A stretch of 64,000 bases of DNA from Hippasteria phrygiana (taxonomy: Eukaryota > Echinodermata > Asteroidea > Valvatida > Goniasteridae): contig JAZGUH010000207.1 in assembly GCA_037893225.1 (NCBI GenBank), positions 744,001-808,000 of the forward strand, written 5' to 3'. Numbering within the stretch: position 1 is the first letter of the stretch; each line of letters opens with the position of its first letter. This document shows, piece by piece, positions 40,520 to 52,020 of this stretch. The notes beneath the pieces are model-generated. The model did no database searches, was not told the DNA's origin, and saw only the letters and a list, made by a program, of their open reading frames with translations. The translations under genes and the position numbers were made by a program.

Positions 40520-41271
40520 GTTGGAAACGTCAGGCCAGCTAATTTTTTGATTCATTTATTTGAGACAAATACAATGCAGTTACCAGACTATGTTCGCAGC
40601 TCGCACACAAATCCATCCACATTTCTGTATTTTTGCATCCCTGTGGAGACATGGCATTGTTCTCCCCTTCGTCCCTGTACTTAAGCAAACCCCCATAGTC
40701 TTTGTACAAAAAATTCCTTGGGAGACAACCTAATCCGCAGAATTGCCTAGTGGAGACCTATTCAGTCCCTTTGTCTCCATTGTTTTCATAGTACAGGGTA
40801 CGGTATATCTCTCCATCCACACAAATTCCAAACCCAAATTTCAGTGTCAAAATATGGATGAATAAGACACGAGTAAGCTTCCTGCTCCACAAAGACCCCA
40901 TTAAAAAAATAATGAAAAAACTCATCAGTGCAACGTTCATGCAATAATGCACAGCCAGGAATATTACAAATAGGACAAAACCAACACATATTGATATAGT
41001 ACACATGCACGCACGCAAACACAATGGGCACTCGCATAGTGACGTCATCTATCCCCACGCAGCTACGTCACACGATTGGATTGTAAACACGCGGTTGACC
41101 CTGAGCTTTTCTGATTCTGAGCGAAAGAGACTCCAAAGTAAAACTTCTCTAAAATTGCCGAATCCATGCATAAACTCTTCAAACCTATTTTGTTAGGTTT
41201 GGGGGGAGGCATAAGCTCTCAGAAAAGCCACTAAAGTAGAAAAATGCAAATTTGTTTTCTTTCCTTTTTAA

Positions 41272-41800
41272 AACCCCTTGCCACCGGTTGCTCTAAATAG
41301 GCTATACGCGCGGATTGAAAATATTGACGTGAATATTTGTGACCAGAGAGCGGGACGTGAATTTTTTGACGCGAATATTGACGTGAATATCCACGATTTG
41401 GGGCAAGTCGTGACATTTTGTCAATATTCACGATGTCCGATGTCCCTTCAGGGCCACCACTACCTGGGTCTACTTGTCTAAAAGATTGGGATAATTTCTT
41501 TGGTATCTACTGAATATTTATCCTCTATTTAGATCTGGACCTATTACAACCAAAAATGTGACCAACCCACCACCTCTGTTGTAGTGGACGACTACAATAA
41601 CAAAAATCGGCTTGTGATGAATTTTGTTTTCAAACATTCTTTAAATCTTTTTGTTAATGAATGTGTGTTTTATTGCTAATTGAGAAAAAAGAGATCTCGT
41701 ATTAAAAACTATAGATTTATGCTGCTTCTCACAATGCAATGGCTGGTTGTTGCAATGTAGTCCTAATTGTATCTAAATCGGTAAATTTCTCGTCATAATA
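41272..41800. other. No gene; short inverted motifs
   Basis: The part around 41310-41430 repeats TATTGACGTGAATAT-like words in both directions. The rest is AT-rich without features. Confidence 0.4.
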
Positions 41801-42065
41801 GTTGAACTGATTGTGCGTTCTTCCGAAAAAGTATTGGTCAGGGATGGATATGTAATCTCCAATATTTGTTGTTTGTATTTCAAGAGGTAATTATAAGGTT
41901 TTCCTATTTTCAGCATCCCCATAATACGTGGTTGATAACAATAAAACAAATTAAACAAATACAATAAAGGTGACGTCATTGCACAACTAGCGCGTCAAAG
42001 TTGTTATTGGTTGTGCGCTTTTCTCCCCCCCCCCCCCCAACCTTGACGAGAAATCGCCGCCGCTG
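41801..42065 (+). repeat. Dispersed ~265-bp repeat, copy 1, next to a gene promoter
   Basis: GTTGAACTGATTGTGCGTTC through AATCGCCGCCGCTG matches 54173-54441 almost base for base; the C run near 42027-42040 differs in length. It ends about 90 bases before the TATA box of the PAN-fibrinogen gene and includes a TGACGTCA site (41971-41978). Confidence 0.9.
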
Positions 42066-42152
42066 ACCATTATTAGAGAGGCAATGGTAGATAGCCAATC
42101 ATATCTCATCGAATGTAACACGTCATGATCTGCGCGCATGGATATCGCTGCT

Positions 42153-42160
42153 TATATACG
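42153..42160 (+). promoter_or_regulatory. TATA box of the PAN-fibrinogen gene
   Basis: CTTATATACGG at 42151-42161, about 180 bases before the ATG. It is the only TATA-like element in the near upstream region. The expected start of transcription is near 42180. Confidence 0.5.
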
Positions 42161-42332
42161 GAGGTCTGGCTGAAAATTCAGACAAATTGTTTGCTTCAAA
42201 CCAGTTAGGAGAAGGGTCAACTACCTAGTGTATCTTATACTTTCTCTCCTCTCACACCATACCAACAGACCTCTATTTCGGAAAGTATCAAATTATCCAA
42301 ACTTTTTCGGGAGAGCAGTTTAGAATCAGACG

Positions 42333-43346
42333 ATGGCAAATCTGATTGTTGATTCCACGTTCGTTCATCTTGCATTCATTTTACTTTTCGGAACAATTAT
42401 TGCTGTCATTGGGTTTGAAAGACAGTGCAACCCACGTCAACTGACGTTTTACGCTGCGAAAAACCGAGCCTTGAACAATTTTACATACACGGGGAAAACA
42501 GTTGGTTCTCGAGTTGTCTGCGTAAGAGAATGCAGCATGGATGAGCACTGCAAATCTATCAACTACTTCGATTATAATAAACTCTGTGAAATAAACAATG
42601 CAACAAGATTTGGACACGTTGACGCGATAATCAAACATCAAGAAAGTGTGTATTTCGACACCGATGAGGAAACAAATGCCTTTTCAACAGCCGGCTCTCA
42701 GATTCAGTACGAAAGTTGCAAGGAGTTGTTGGATGCAGGCCATCGCGGAAGCCGCATCTACACGATATATCCCACGGGACTCAGTGGTGGTCTTCAGGTG
42801 TATTGCGACATGGAAACTGATGGCGGTGGATGGATTGTGTTTCAGAAACGATATGATGGCAGCGTCGATTTCTACCAGAACTGGGCCGTGTACAAATTAG
42901 GCTTTGGAGATCTCTACGGGGAGTTCTGGCTAGGTAACGACAACTTGGCAAGCCTGACCGATAGTGGAAAGTGGGAACTACGAGTTGATCTAGGGGACTG
43001 GAACGGGAAAACCGCTTGGGCCAAATACAAAGATTTCAACATATCTGGGGACTTGTATACTCTTAATTTCAGCTTCTACGATGTCAACAGCTCAGACTCT
43101 CTGGCCTATCACAATGGGCGACCATTCACGACAATGGACAAAGACAACGACAGGCGGACTGATGATAATTGCGCAAGGTTGCGCCATGGGGCGTGGTGGT
43201 TTGATAATTGCGATGACAGTCACTTAAATGGGATGTATTACAATATTGAATATCCTGGCATTGACATAGGCCTGAATTGGGAGGGTTGGCTAGGAGTGTC
43301 GTATTCTCTCAAAAAGACCAGCATGAAAATTCGGGAACAGGTCTAG
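42333..43346 (+). CDS. Secreted PAN/apple + fibrinogen C-terminal domain protein
   Basis: An intact single-exon ORF of 337 residues. Residues 1-27 are a signal peptide or membrane anchor (FVHLAFILLFGTIIAVIGF). Residues ~32-110 form a PAN/apple-like domain with Cys in QCNP, VVCVREC, EHCKS and KLCEIN. Residues ~125-337 are a fibrinogen-related domain: ESCKELLDAG, VYCDMETDGGGWIVFQ, GEFWLGND, the calcium site DKDNDRRTDDNCA and the binding-pocket pattern WWFDNCDDSHLNG. The C-terminus KKTSMKIR is complete. Such proteins act outside the cell as lectin-like recognition molecules, often in innate immunity; ligand preference cannot be read here. It lacks introns although most of the family have them, so a retrocopy is possible, but a TATA box is present. 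Confidence 0.9.
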   Translation: MANLIVDSTFVHLAFILLFGTIIAVIGFERQCNPRQLTFYAAKNRALNNFTYTGKTVGSRVVCVRECSMDEHCKSINYFDYNKLCEINNATRFGHVDAIIKHQESVYFDTDEETNAFSTAGSQIQYESCKELLDAGHRGSRIYTIYPTGLSGGLQVYCDMETDGGGWIVFQKRYDGSVDFYQNWAVYKLGFGDLYGEFWLGNDNLASLTDSGKWELRVDLGDWNGKTAWAKYKDFNISGDLYTLNFSFYDVNSSDSLAYHNGRPFTTMDKDNDRRTDDNCARLRHGAWWFDNCDDSHLNGMYYNIEYPGIDIGLNWEGWLGVSYSLKKTSMKIREQV

Positions 43347-43595
43347 GTCAAACATTGGGGTTAATCACAAACGGTGCAGGAAAAGTCACGCTTGTTGGAT
43401 ATTTCTTGTCTTATGATATTTTTTAGATAATTTCTAAGATTGAAGACAATTACTAACTCGTAGGCCTTGGCCCTATATAAAGAAATCCGCGTTCAGCCTT
43501 TATTCATAATTCAACTTTTAATGACAAATGTGATGCTCTAAACAGCGCATGATTAAACTAAAGATATTGTGTCCGGGTTTTTTTGGGCGTGGTAC
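43347..43595 (+). other. 3' flank of the PAN-fibrinogen gene
   Basis: AT-rich, with no AATAAA that I can see in the first 250 bases; the signal could be a variant or lie further on. Confidence 0.35.
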
Positions 43596-43790
43596 CGTCA
43601 GCGGCGGCGGAACACTTTTGAAAGTGGGGGATGGGGGGGGGGGGGGGGGGAAGCAGCGCCGGTGCTATGTTTTTCTTTATGCGGAACTACCAAAAGGGGG
43701 GTGGGGGAGAATTGCCACAGGTGGAAAAAGTGAGGGGGCCAATGGCCCCCTGCCCCCCCCCCCCCTTCCGCCGGCAGTGGGTACCGTGAA
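43596..43790. mobile_element. G/C-tract MITE with GCGGCGGAA ends
   Basis: GTCAGCGGCGGCGGAACA ... TTCCGCCGGCAGTGGG are inverted ends around a run of about 18 G (43632-43650) and a run of C (43752-43766). The ORF across it is spurious. Confidence 0.55.
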
Positions 43791-45771
43791 AAATATATTT
43801 ATTCAAAAATGTAATTGATAATTTGTTAGCATAAAGTTATGATTTTCCCAATGAGACAATCCGCAAAACAAATTCGATTGAAGATAAGAAACACAGTAAA
43901 TAAGTTTCATTTGTTTGGGCAATAGGAGCGGGACGCTTCTATTCTCACAGTGTATATATGAGCGCGCTTAAAGTTAAGACTAAATAGATTGCAGATTGTA
44001 GTAAGCGTTTGGGTATTTTTTGTTAAAAAGTATAGTTTTACTGCATTATTCGTTTGTAGGAAGAAATGCATTGAATTGAAACTTTCAGCTAGAGCACCGA
44101 CATGCTTTTTTTGGATTTCGCTTGTGTTTTCATCTTTTAAAACTATTTTAATAAAATGTGAAACAATTACTTTAAAAATAGCAACAATTATTGTATTCTA
44201 CTAGATTAGCAGTTCGGTGGAATTCAAAGATCTGGAATCAAAGATTCATGTTATTTATTTGGATTAACAATAACGAATTCAACATGTATACAAAAAGTGA
44301 TTTTGTCATGACAGAGAATCTCATAATAATGTTTAATATACATCAGACTTCGCACTCCTCATGTATATACACACCAATAAATGTTAGTGTCAGTATATTT
44401 TACAAGTCTCCAACATTACGATAAATCATTCTACTTGATGTGACATGAACATAGTCCCATTTGCAGGAGGCTAACAGTGGTGTATTCAATGGGACCGGGG
44501 GAAATGTTGCACCGCTGCGTGCCCCAACAAAAAAGTATAGGGGCGAACGAAAAATCAGGTCTCCTTTTCAGATCCCCCAAGAATTCTGTCGCACAACCCC
44601 CCCGATCTAGCCAAAATTCCATGTGATTGTTATGCTAAGCAACAACAGCTAAATACCAGTCGACATCACATGGAGTTTTGGCCGGTAACCTGATTTTACT
44701 AAGCAAGTTTTTGGGTGCTTAAGCAAATTTTGTGCTTAAGCCAGCTCTTTGAAATTGGCCCCTGGTTTCTATTGGGAGGGGGGCGGGGCATCTGAGGAGA
44801 GACCCACTAAAATTTAAAAACAGGAAACCCCGTCCTAAAAATAACTTAACAATTTGATAGATGGACACACGTGTGCATATTTGCATCAGATGTCCCCCCC
44901 CCCTCCTCTCCCCCACCCCTCCCCCCTCTCTCTCTCCTCTCTGACGTTGGCGGCGCTATTTCACTGCTGCTCTCTGAGTATCTGAAAGTCAAAGGCGGTC
45001 ACGCACAATTTTCTGCAATTGTTGACTTTTATTACTATGATTTTTCATTGTTTTGGGTCTTTATTGGGGCCCTGGGATCTATGCCATTGAGGGAGAGGGG
45101 ATGAACTGGCTTGCAGTGTGACCCAAATACTGCACAAAGATCCAGAAAAAAATGGGACATTCTCTCAGTGGCATAAATCCGTGTCGGCGTTAGTGGGGGG
45201 GGGGGGGGGGGGGGAGGAGGAGGGGATGCGTATCCAGCTTTTTGTGCTAGGGAGGGCAAACAACGTCTAAACCGTCATAAAACCTTTCTTTTCGCGCCTC
45301 GTGAATTCATAAATTACGAATCCACACTTTCTCGTGTATTCTCCTTAACATAACTTGTGTGGGTCTTATTTTGCGTGTACGGATAAGAACAAAATCAGGT
45401 TAAATGGCGCCACCAACGTCGAGAAAGAGAAATTTCGATTTTGTTGCACACGAAGAAGGAGGTAACATTTTTGGGAATTGTACAAAACAAATTTACGAAC
45501 CTCCTCCAGCAAAAATTGCAGTAGGCCTACACTTCGTGAAAACGCGCATTTTTTTGTAAGGGGGGGGGGGGGGGGGGTGTAAGAACAATAAGAATATATA
45601 CTTATCAATCTATTTATAAAACCAATACATTTTGAGAATTGTTGCTTCGTCAGGTGATACACCTTTCATGGTTTAATTCCAAATCTCCAAGAAAATGAAA
45701 ATGGGAAGTTCCTTATCTTTGATAAGAGTTGTTCATGTACGGAGCCCCTAAAAGGACAGGCATGATGAATT
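43791..45771. other. Decayed repeats, no gene
   Basis: 43797-43900 resembles, in reverse, the stretch around 32880-32970. Several G/C runs (44885-44930 C/T-rich, 45196-45213 G, 45559-45577 G) mark more decayed G-tract elements. No credible coding frame. Confidence 0.4.
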
Positions 45772-46258
45772 ATTTTTTTATTTCGTTCCCTCGAAATCAT
45801 TTCGTTCCCTCGAAATATTATTTCGTTACCTCGAAATAATATTTCGTTCCCTCGAAATATTATTTCGTTTCCTCGAAATATTTTTTCATTACCTCGAAAT
45901 AATATTTTGTTCCCTCGAAATCATTTCGTTACCTCGAAATATTATTTCGTTCCCTCGAAATCATTTCGTTCCCTCGAAATATTATTTCGTTCCCTCGAAA
46001 TATTATTTCGTTCCCTCCAAATATTATTTCGTTCCCTCTAAATAATTATTTCCTTACCTCGAAATATTATTTCGTTCCCTCGAAATATTATTTCGTTACC
46101 TCGAAATATTATTTCGTTCCCTCTAAATAATTATTTCCTTACCTCGAAATATTATTTCGTTCCCTCGAAATATTATTTCGTTACCTCGAAATATTATTTC
46201 GTTACCTCGAAATAATTATTTCGTTCCCTCGAAATAATTATTTCCTTCCCTCGAAATA
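45772..46258. repeat. Satellite of ~20-bp units with palindromic core
   Basis: About 22 units of TATTTCGTTCCCTCGAAATA (variants with TTACC or missing bases). CGAAATATTATTTCG at each junction is an imperfect palindrome, so neighbouring units can pair. Confidence 0.95.
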
Positions 46259-46544
46259 AATGTAAGTATGGAAGGCCTTTCGACAAATGAAATAAAATTC
46301 CTCAAGATGTGTCTGGTCCGTGTACGTCGCGGCCAATATCAATGAACCCCTGTCAATACTACTAAGAAAAAAGTAAAAACCAATTTCAATTAAACATTCT
46401 AAATTTTATTTTTAAATTTTCAAATGAAGAAATGAAAATTGAAAATGAAAACTTAAGGGCCTCATCCTTTTTTTCAGACTGTTTTTTCCGAGAAGGCCGC
46501 ACCTGCAGCAATGTGCAGTGGCGCGCTCAAAGTGCTGGGGGCGG

Positions 46545-47740
46545 GGGGGGGGGGGGGGGGGCTTAACACATTGCTTTTTTCTTTCTCGCTTTTTGTCCAC
46601 GGGTCAGTGATGATATGTATGTGGCATATCCGAGTAGCATAAAACCAACGTTAGAAAATGGCGACTCGGGACCTCCACCCGCTTTTCTAAATTATTTTGT
46701 CTGGGTGAAAATTTTTGGGGCAACCTTTTTGGAACATTTTGAAAGAAAACTAGAGGTCTATGTCTGTTACAGAAACAAAACATAGGGCTTTTCCGCATTT
46801 TTGTTATGATGTCACTTGGAATTTTGCATAACTTGTGACAATTCTACCGACCCACCAAGTTTCATGACGATTGAAAAATGCACATTTAAGATGACGTCAC
46901 GTGACACCTGATGACGCCATCATTGCGTCACTTTTCGGCATACAATTTCAGCTTAGGGTCTATGTTTGTGTTAATTTTGAGTATTAGATCTGAGGTTGTT
47001 TAGTGACCAAAGTGCCGCGTGTATAAAGTCTATGGGATTTGGGGTTATGGTAATGTTCACCCTTTGTCTTCTATTGTTAAAGGTCTCCTATTGAACGCAA
47101 AAATAAAAGCAGGCATACATAATTGACAATAACAACACCAGATTATACTCGCCGGTTAAAACAACAGGCGGTAGCGTAAATCCGTAAATCATTTTAAACT
47201 TATTTTGCACACGAAATAATTGCAAATGATGAGGAAACTCATCATTCGAAAGTCATCTTTTACAATGTGCAGCTTTTATCCAATTTTAATAACGGTGCAT
47301 TCTCACTTAACCTCAACATTTACAAAGTGAACAAAGAATACTGACAGAAGCGGGATTCGAACCTGCGACCTCCGGAATAACCTCAACATTTTTAAAAGAG
47401 TAAACATTACCATAATAGGAAAAAAGACAAACATTACACACCTATAATACATTTAAAAGTATGTAGTTTGAAGAGCTTCCCCTCGTTCAGGAGAAAAATC
47501 CTACGCCCACCATCAGTTGCACAGGCTGGATTTCACGGGGGGACCATTTTTTTCATTGTTTTTTCTTTCAAAATGTTCCTAAAAGGTTGCCCCGAAAATT
47601 GTCACCCTGAAAAAATAATTTACAAAAGCGGGTGGAGGTCCTGAGTCGCCATTTTCTGACATTGGTTTTATGCTACTCGAATATGCCAAATACATATCAT
47701 CACTAACCCGTGCGGCAAAAAAAGAGAAAAAAGAATGCAA
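46545..47740. mobile_element. Non-autonomous element with ~190-bp inverted repeats
   Basis: 46590-46755 (GTCAGTGATGATATGTATGT, GCATAAAACCAA, GACCTCCACCCGC, GGGGCAACCTTTT) is matched in reverse by 47565-47715. The left tip has a run of about 18 G (46543-46561). The interior (46800-47560) has no gene; it holds a tRNA-like B-box piece at 47350-47375. Confidence 0.75.
47340..47385 (-). repeat. tRNA-derived SINE fragment
   Basis: Reverse strand: GAGGTCGCAGGTTCGAATCC, a Pol III B box, followed by CGCTTCTGTCAG. The same arrangement occurs at 58820-58895. Too short for a tRNA gene. Confidence 0.5.
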
Positions 47741-48528
47741 ACATCGGGGAGGCTTAATAGTGGAGTATCTATGGGGGACCCCCCGTGCACCCCCCCCAGA
47801 ACTAATCCACACCAACTTTTTCTGGTGCGTTTTAAGGTCCTAAAACACATTTGGGATGTTAACAGTGAAAAAAAAACCGATGCTCTGGCGATATCCAAGA
47901 TGGCGGCCAATATGGCCGCCAAAAATGGTCAAAATTGGGGAAAGTCATATATCAGCCAAAAAATATGATAAAAACATTTTTTTTAATGTTAGATATATGT
48001 TTTTGACCCTTACAAATTCATTTCTGGTATTCTTGTTTTGCTATCAGGCTTCAAATTCAAGATGGCGGCCAATATGGCCATCAAAAGTGGTCAAATTTAA
48101 GAAAAATCGTATATATCAGCAAAAATTATGATAAAGGCATAAATTAAATGATTTGATATGTTTTTACCCTTACAAAATACTTTCAAGTATTCTTTTATTT
48201 TGCTACCATTCACCAAATTCAAAATGGCGGCCAATATTGATGCCAAAAAATGTCAAATTTGAGAAAAGTCATATATTGGCCAAAAAGGTAAGTGATGAGT
48301 GTAAGTAAAAGTTGACATTATGTAGGCCTATTTGAAAGTCATTTTAAACTCATATCTGGCTTTTTCTGATTTGTAAACATTTAAAATTCAAGATTGTGGT
48401 CAAAATTACCGTAATAAATTAAAAGAATTACAAAATACATGTATCAGCAATATATTAAAATAACCATGAACAGTCACTTGATGTTTTGAAAGAGAAAATA
48501 ATACATATGTATACCAATTCTTTAATAT

Positions 48529-49040
48529 CTGGAGGTATCTCATAAAAAGGCTTAAGTAAAACCTATAGACATTCTATATTGCGATTGTCCACCGCTTTAA
48601 CACACACTTGGTAACACTACTGTTAAAGACAACATAATATACCCATTATGTAATTTACAATTGGAGGTATCTCAAATAAAGGCAAAAGTTAAACATATAG
48701 ACAATTTATATAGCGATTGTCCACTGCTTTAACACACACTTGGTATTGTGAAAGACAAAATAGTATACCTATTCTGTAATACATCTGGAGGTACATGTAC
48801 CTCAAATAAAAGCAAAAGTTAAACCTATAGACATTTTATAATTATAGTGATTGTCCAACGCTTTAACACACACTGGGTATTGTGAAAGACAAAATAATAA
48901 ACCCATTCTGTAATACATCTGGAGTTATCTCAAATAAAGGCGAAACTTAAACCTATACACATTTTATATAGCGACTGTCCACCGTTTTCACACTTGATAT
49001 TTTAAAAGAGGAAAAGCATTGCAATATCTACATTTCATAT
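48529..49040 (+). repeat. ~125-bp tandem repeat, four units
   Basis: Units begin near 48529, 48662, 48784 and 48917 with (C/T)TGGAG(G/T)TATCTC and contain GATTGTCCACCGCTTTAACA and CACACTTGGTATT. Inverted units reappear at 51430-51560 and 52025-52150. Confidence 0.85.
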
Positions 49041-49377
49041 AGAGATTGTCTACTGCTTTGAATATGACATAGCATTAGTCACTGTCATAGTCGTCAAGAC
49101 CTGAACAGTCAGATTTATTTACATCATCTCCATCGATATCGACATCTTCGTCATCTGACGTTTCCTCCTCTGTGACTTCAGCCAGGATGTCTTCAAGACG
49201 GGATTTGCAAGACGGGATGGCAAGACAGGTCCCTCTGACCACACTGGCTCAATGAAGTCTCCACATCAGGTCCAGCCATTCTCTGTAGGGGGTGGAATTT
49301 CCGCATCAGTCCCACCAGATCCACCCTTGCATCCTTGGACAGGCAGATTTCCACCACCTGTGACCAGCTAGGTTCTA

Positions 49378-51110
49378 GTGTCTCCGGAGCTGATTTCAGG
49401 AAGATTCAGCAGCTCACCCTTTCCTCCAGCAACCACGCCAAATCAAGAAACTCCGGAGTATCACAAAGCGCAAGACCAAGACCAGTCCCAGCCCTGCTTC
49501 CACCCAGGTAATGGGATCACCTATATCCCCACTCCCACAGCCCGGACCCTGGCCATGGGATTTTCTATATCCCTCTACGCCCCCAACCCTCCAGCCGAAT
49601 GAGATGCTCTATACCCTCCAACCTGCACCACACCAAACCCCACCTTCGCTCTGAAGAATCCTTCATCACCCGGCACATAGTCAACCTGAGCCAGCGTACC
49701 CTGTCCGCGGAAGAGACCTTGTCCCTTGTCCCTCGATCATCCCCTGTAGAAGAGATCATCCAACACACCGAACCCACCCTCTGCCATCTTGACAAGCATG
49801 CTGCCGATGAGATCCGTCTGCAGATCAATCAAGCCCTCCGGAAACACAAACCAGCCAAGCCTAACATCTCCAGACAAGACCGGTCAGCCATCACATCACT
49901 GCACCAAGACAAGTCCATCCACATTCTTCGAGAGGACAAGGGTAATGCCACTGTCGACAGGGCCGAGTATGACCGCAAGGTGGCGGACATCCTCAACTCG
50001 GACTGCCGTGAAATCCGGAAAGACCCTACACCATCCATCGAGAGGAGGCTGCAAGGCAAGCGTCTTTCTCTCCAGCGTTCCGGCAACATCTCTCAGTTTG
50101 AGCAGACCGCCATCGCCACAGCAGATCGCCATCGCCACAGCAGATCACAGACCTAGGGTTTGGCTCCTGTACATTGACACCTTTATCATCTGGCAGCACG
50201 GAAAGTATAACCTTTGGCTTTTCTTGGAACACCTCAACGGGCTTCACAGCAGCATCCAGTTCACCATGGAACAAGAAAGAGATGGCAACATCTCATTTCT
50301 TGATGTTGAGGTGTCCAGAAAGCGGGACGGCAGTCTTACCCGCAGTGTCTACCGCAAACCCACCCAAACCGACAGATACCTCCACAGCAGTTCCTTCCAT
50401 CACCCCAAGATCAAGACTTCCATCAACTGGGCCCTCGTCCGCAGGGCATACAACGTCTGCGACAAGGAACATCAAACCAAGGAACTCCATCACGTCACCA
50501 CAGCACTGCAACGCAACGGATACAAGCCCAGCCAAGTCAAGACACAAGACCCCAAATCCACCCCCGGCCAAAGGATCGCCTGTACCCAAAGCCAATTAGT
50601 TAGGGTCCCTAGTCCTGTTACTCTCCCCTACTTAGGCAGTACTTCACATCAAATCCAGCGCATCCTCCACAAGCATGGGATTCGAGTCTACCACACAGCC
50701 CCCATAAAGATCCAGAATCTGCTGACTTCGCACAAGGACCGGTCAGACCCAGAGCGCAGGCCAGGAGTGTACAAGATCCCCTGCCAATGTGGCAAAGTGT
50801 ACATCGGCGAGACTGGCAGGGACCTCCCCACCAGACTCAATGAACACAAAGCCCATGGCAGAAAAGGAGACTATGAGAAATCATCCATAGTCAAACACTC
50901 CCACACCGAAGACCACCAGATCAACTGGAGCCAGGCAGAACTCATCACCAGCATCGAACGCTGGTACCCCTGCCGCATCAGAGAAGCCATTGAAATCTTC
51001 AAGCACAACACGGTTTCCCCAAGACATAGGTTTCTCCATCAGCGACATCTGGGGCCCCATCCTTACCTCCCAGTCCAATGGGTCTCCTATACCCTAGGAT
51101 AACTTACATG
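49378..51110 (+). pseudogene. Penelope-like element, RT largely deleted, GIY-YIG domain present
   Basis: The N-terminal part is in the frame at 49599-50156 (RRTLSAEE-like, LREDKGNATV, RAEYDRKVADIL). The frame changes near 50120-50150, and the continuation at about 50140-51102 has the end of the RT (YIDTFIIWQHG, where the family has two adjacent aspartates), a linker (GNISFLDVEVSRKRDGSLTR, VYRKPTQTDRYLH) and a GIY-YIG endonuclease (GVYKIPCQCGKVYIGETGR, LNEHK). The fingers and most of the palm are missing, as shown by the jump from the N-terminal block to the thumb. These elements reverse-transcribe at nicks made by the GIY-YIG domain. Confidence 0.82.
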
Positions 51111-51815
51111 TAGTTCTCCAGCCTATGGGTCCCATATACCCTTGGCAACCTCCCCCTTCGCACCCTTCCTTCAGAATGACACGCCTCAATGATCATCCAG
51201 CATCCCCAAGCCCTGCAGGAGTTTGCATCCTTCTCACGCTTAATCGCTTCTAGACACCATATAAGCCCGCTTCACCGTTGGAATCCCTCAGTCTCCTGAC
51301 GACGGGCAGAGCATACTGTCCGTAACGTTGATGAGTTCCCTCCGGTTCTTTTCAGAACACAAACTCACAAAAGAGATTTAATACATGGTTCTACCGCAAA
51401 CCAGTTACCTTAGGTTTAAGTTTGCCTCTATTTGAGATAGCCCCAGATGTATTACAGAATGGGTTTATTATTTTGTCTTTCACAATGCCAAGAGTGTGTT
51501 AAAGCAGTGGACAATCGCTATATCAAATGTCAAATACTTTTGCCCTTATTTGAGATACCTCCAGATGTAAATTACATGGGTACAAAATGTATAGTAATTT
51601 GTCTTACAGTACCAAGTGTACGTGCACTGTATATATCTCCGAGGACAAGAGAAGAAAGGAAACACAAAGAAACCTTTCAGTCCTCGAACGTAGAGTCTTT
51701 TGTTGAAATCGGTCCTCGAACGTAAGGATACGTGCTTAGTCTATGGGGGTTGGTTATATTAAAGGAACAATAGGAAACACAAAGCATTGTCCTCGGACGT
51801 ATTGGGGAAGTACGA

Positions 51816-52020
51816 CTGTGTGAGTTTGTATATGCCGGCAATCGTGGACCTAGGACAAAAGAATTCGGGTGTAGACAAAGGGGTCCACGTTTGACCTAAC
51901 GTCCACGATTGAAAATCGTGTACAAAACTAATGGGAGGCCTTCCGAAAAAGTTAGAGTATAAACAAAAGAGGAACAATGGGAGGTCCACGATTGCACCCG
52001 TTTACATGACTGTGTGAGTG
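51816..52020 (+). repeat. Dispersed ~200-bp repeat, copy 2
   Basis: Near-identical to 32171-32369. Here it is bounded by GACTGTGTGAG at both ends (51814 and about 52009), and it sits inside a tandem unit of the foldback arm. Confidence 0.88.

Larger units (their letters stand above)
37720..41271. mobile_element. DNA transposon 'element A', copy 2, with a LINE inside
   Basis: Left end TTAAAGAGGAAAGAAAACC; the right end read in reverse is TTAAAAAGGAAAGAAAAC. The end repeats stay similar for ~58 bases up to GGCTTTTCTGAGAGCTT. The body outside the LINE (37905-38400 and 40473-41271) matches copy 1 at 25345-26612. No transposase frame survives. The small ORFs are not conserved between copies. Confidence 0.8.
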
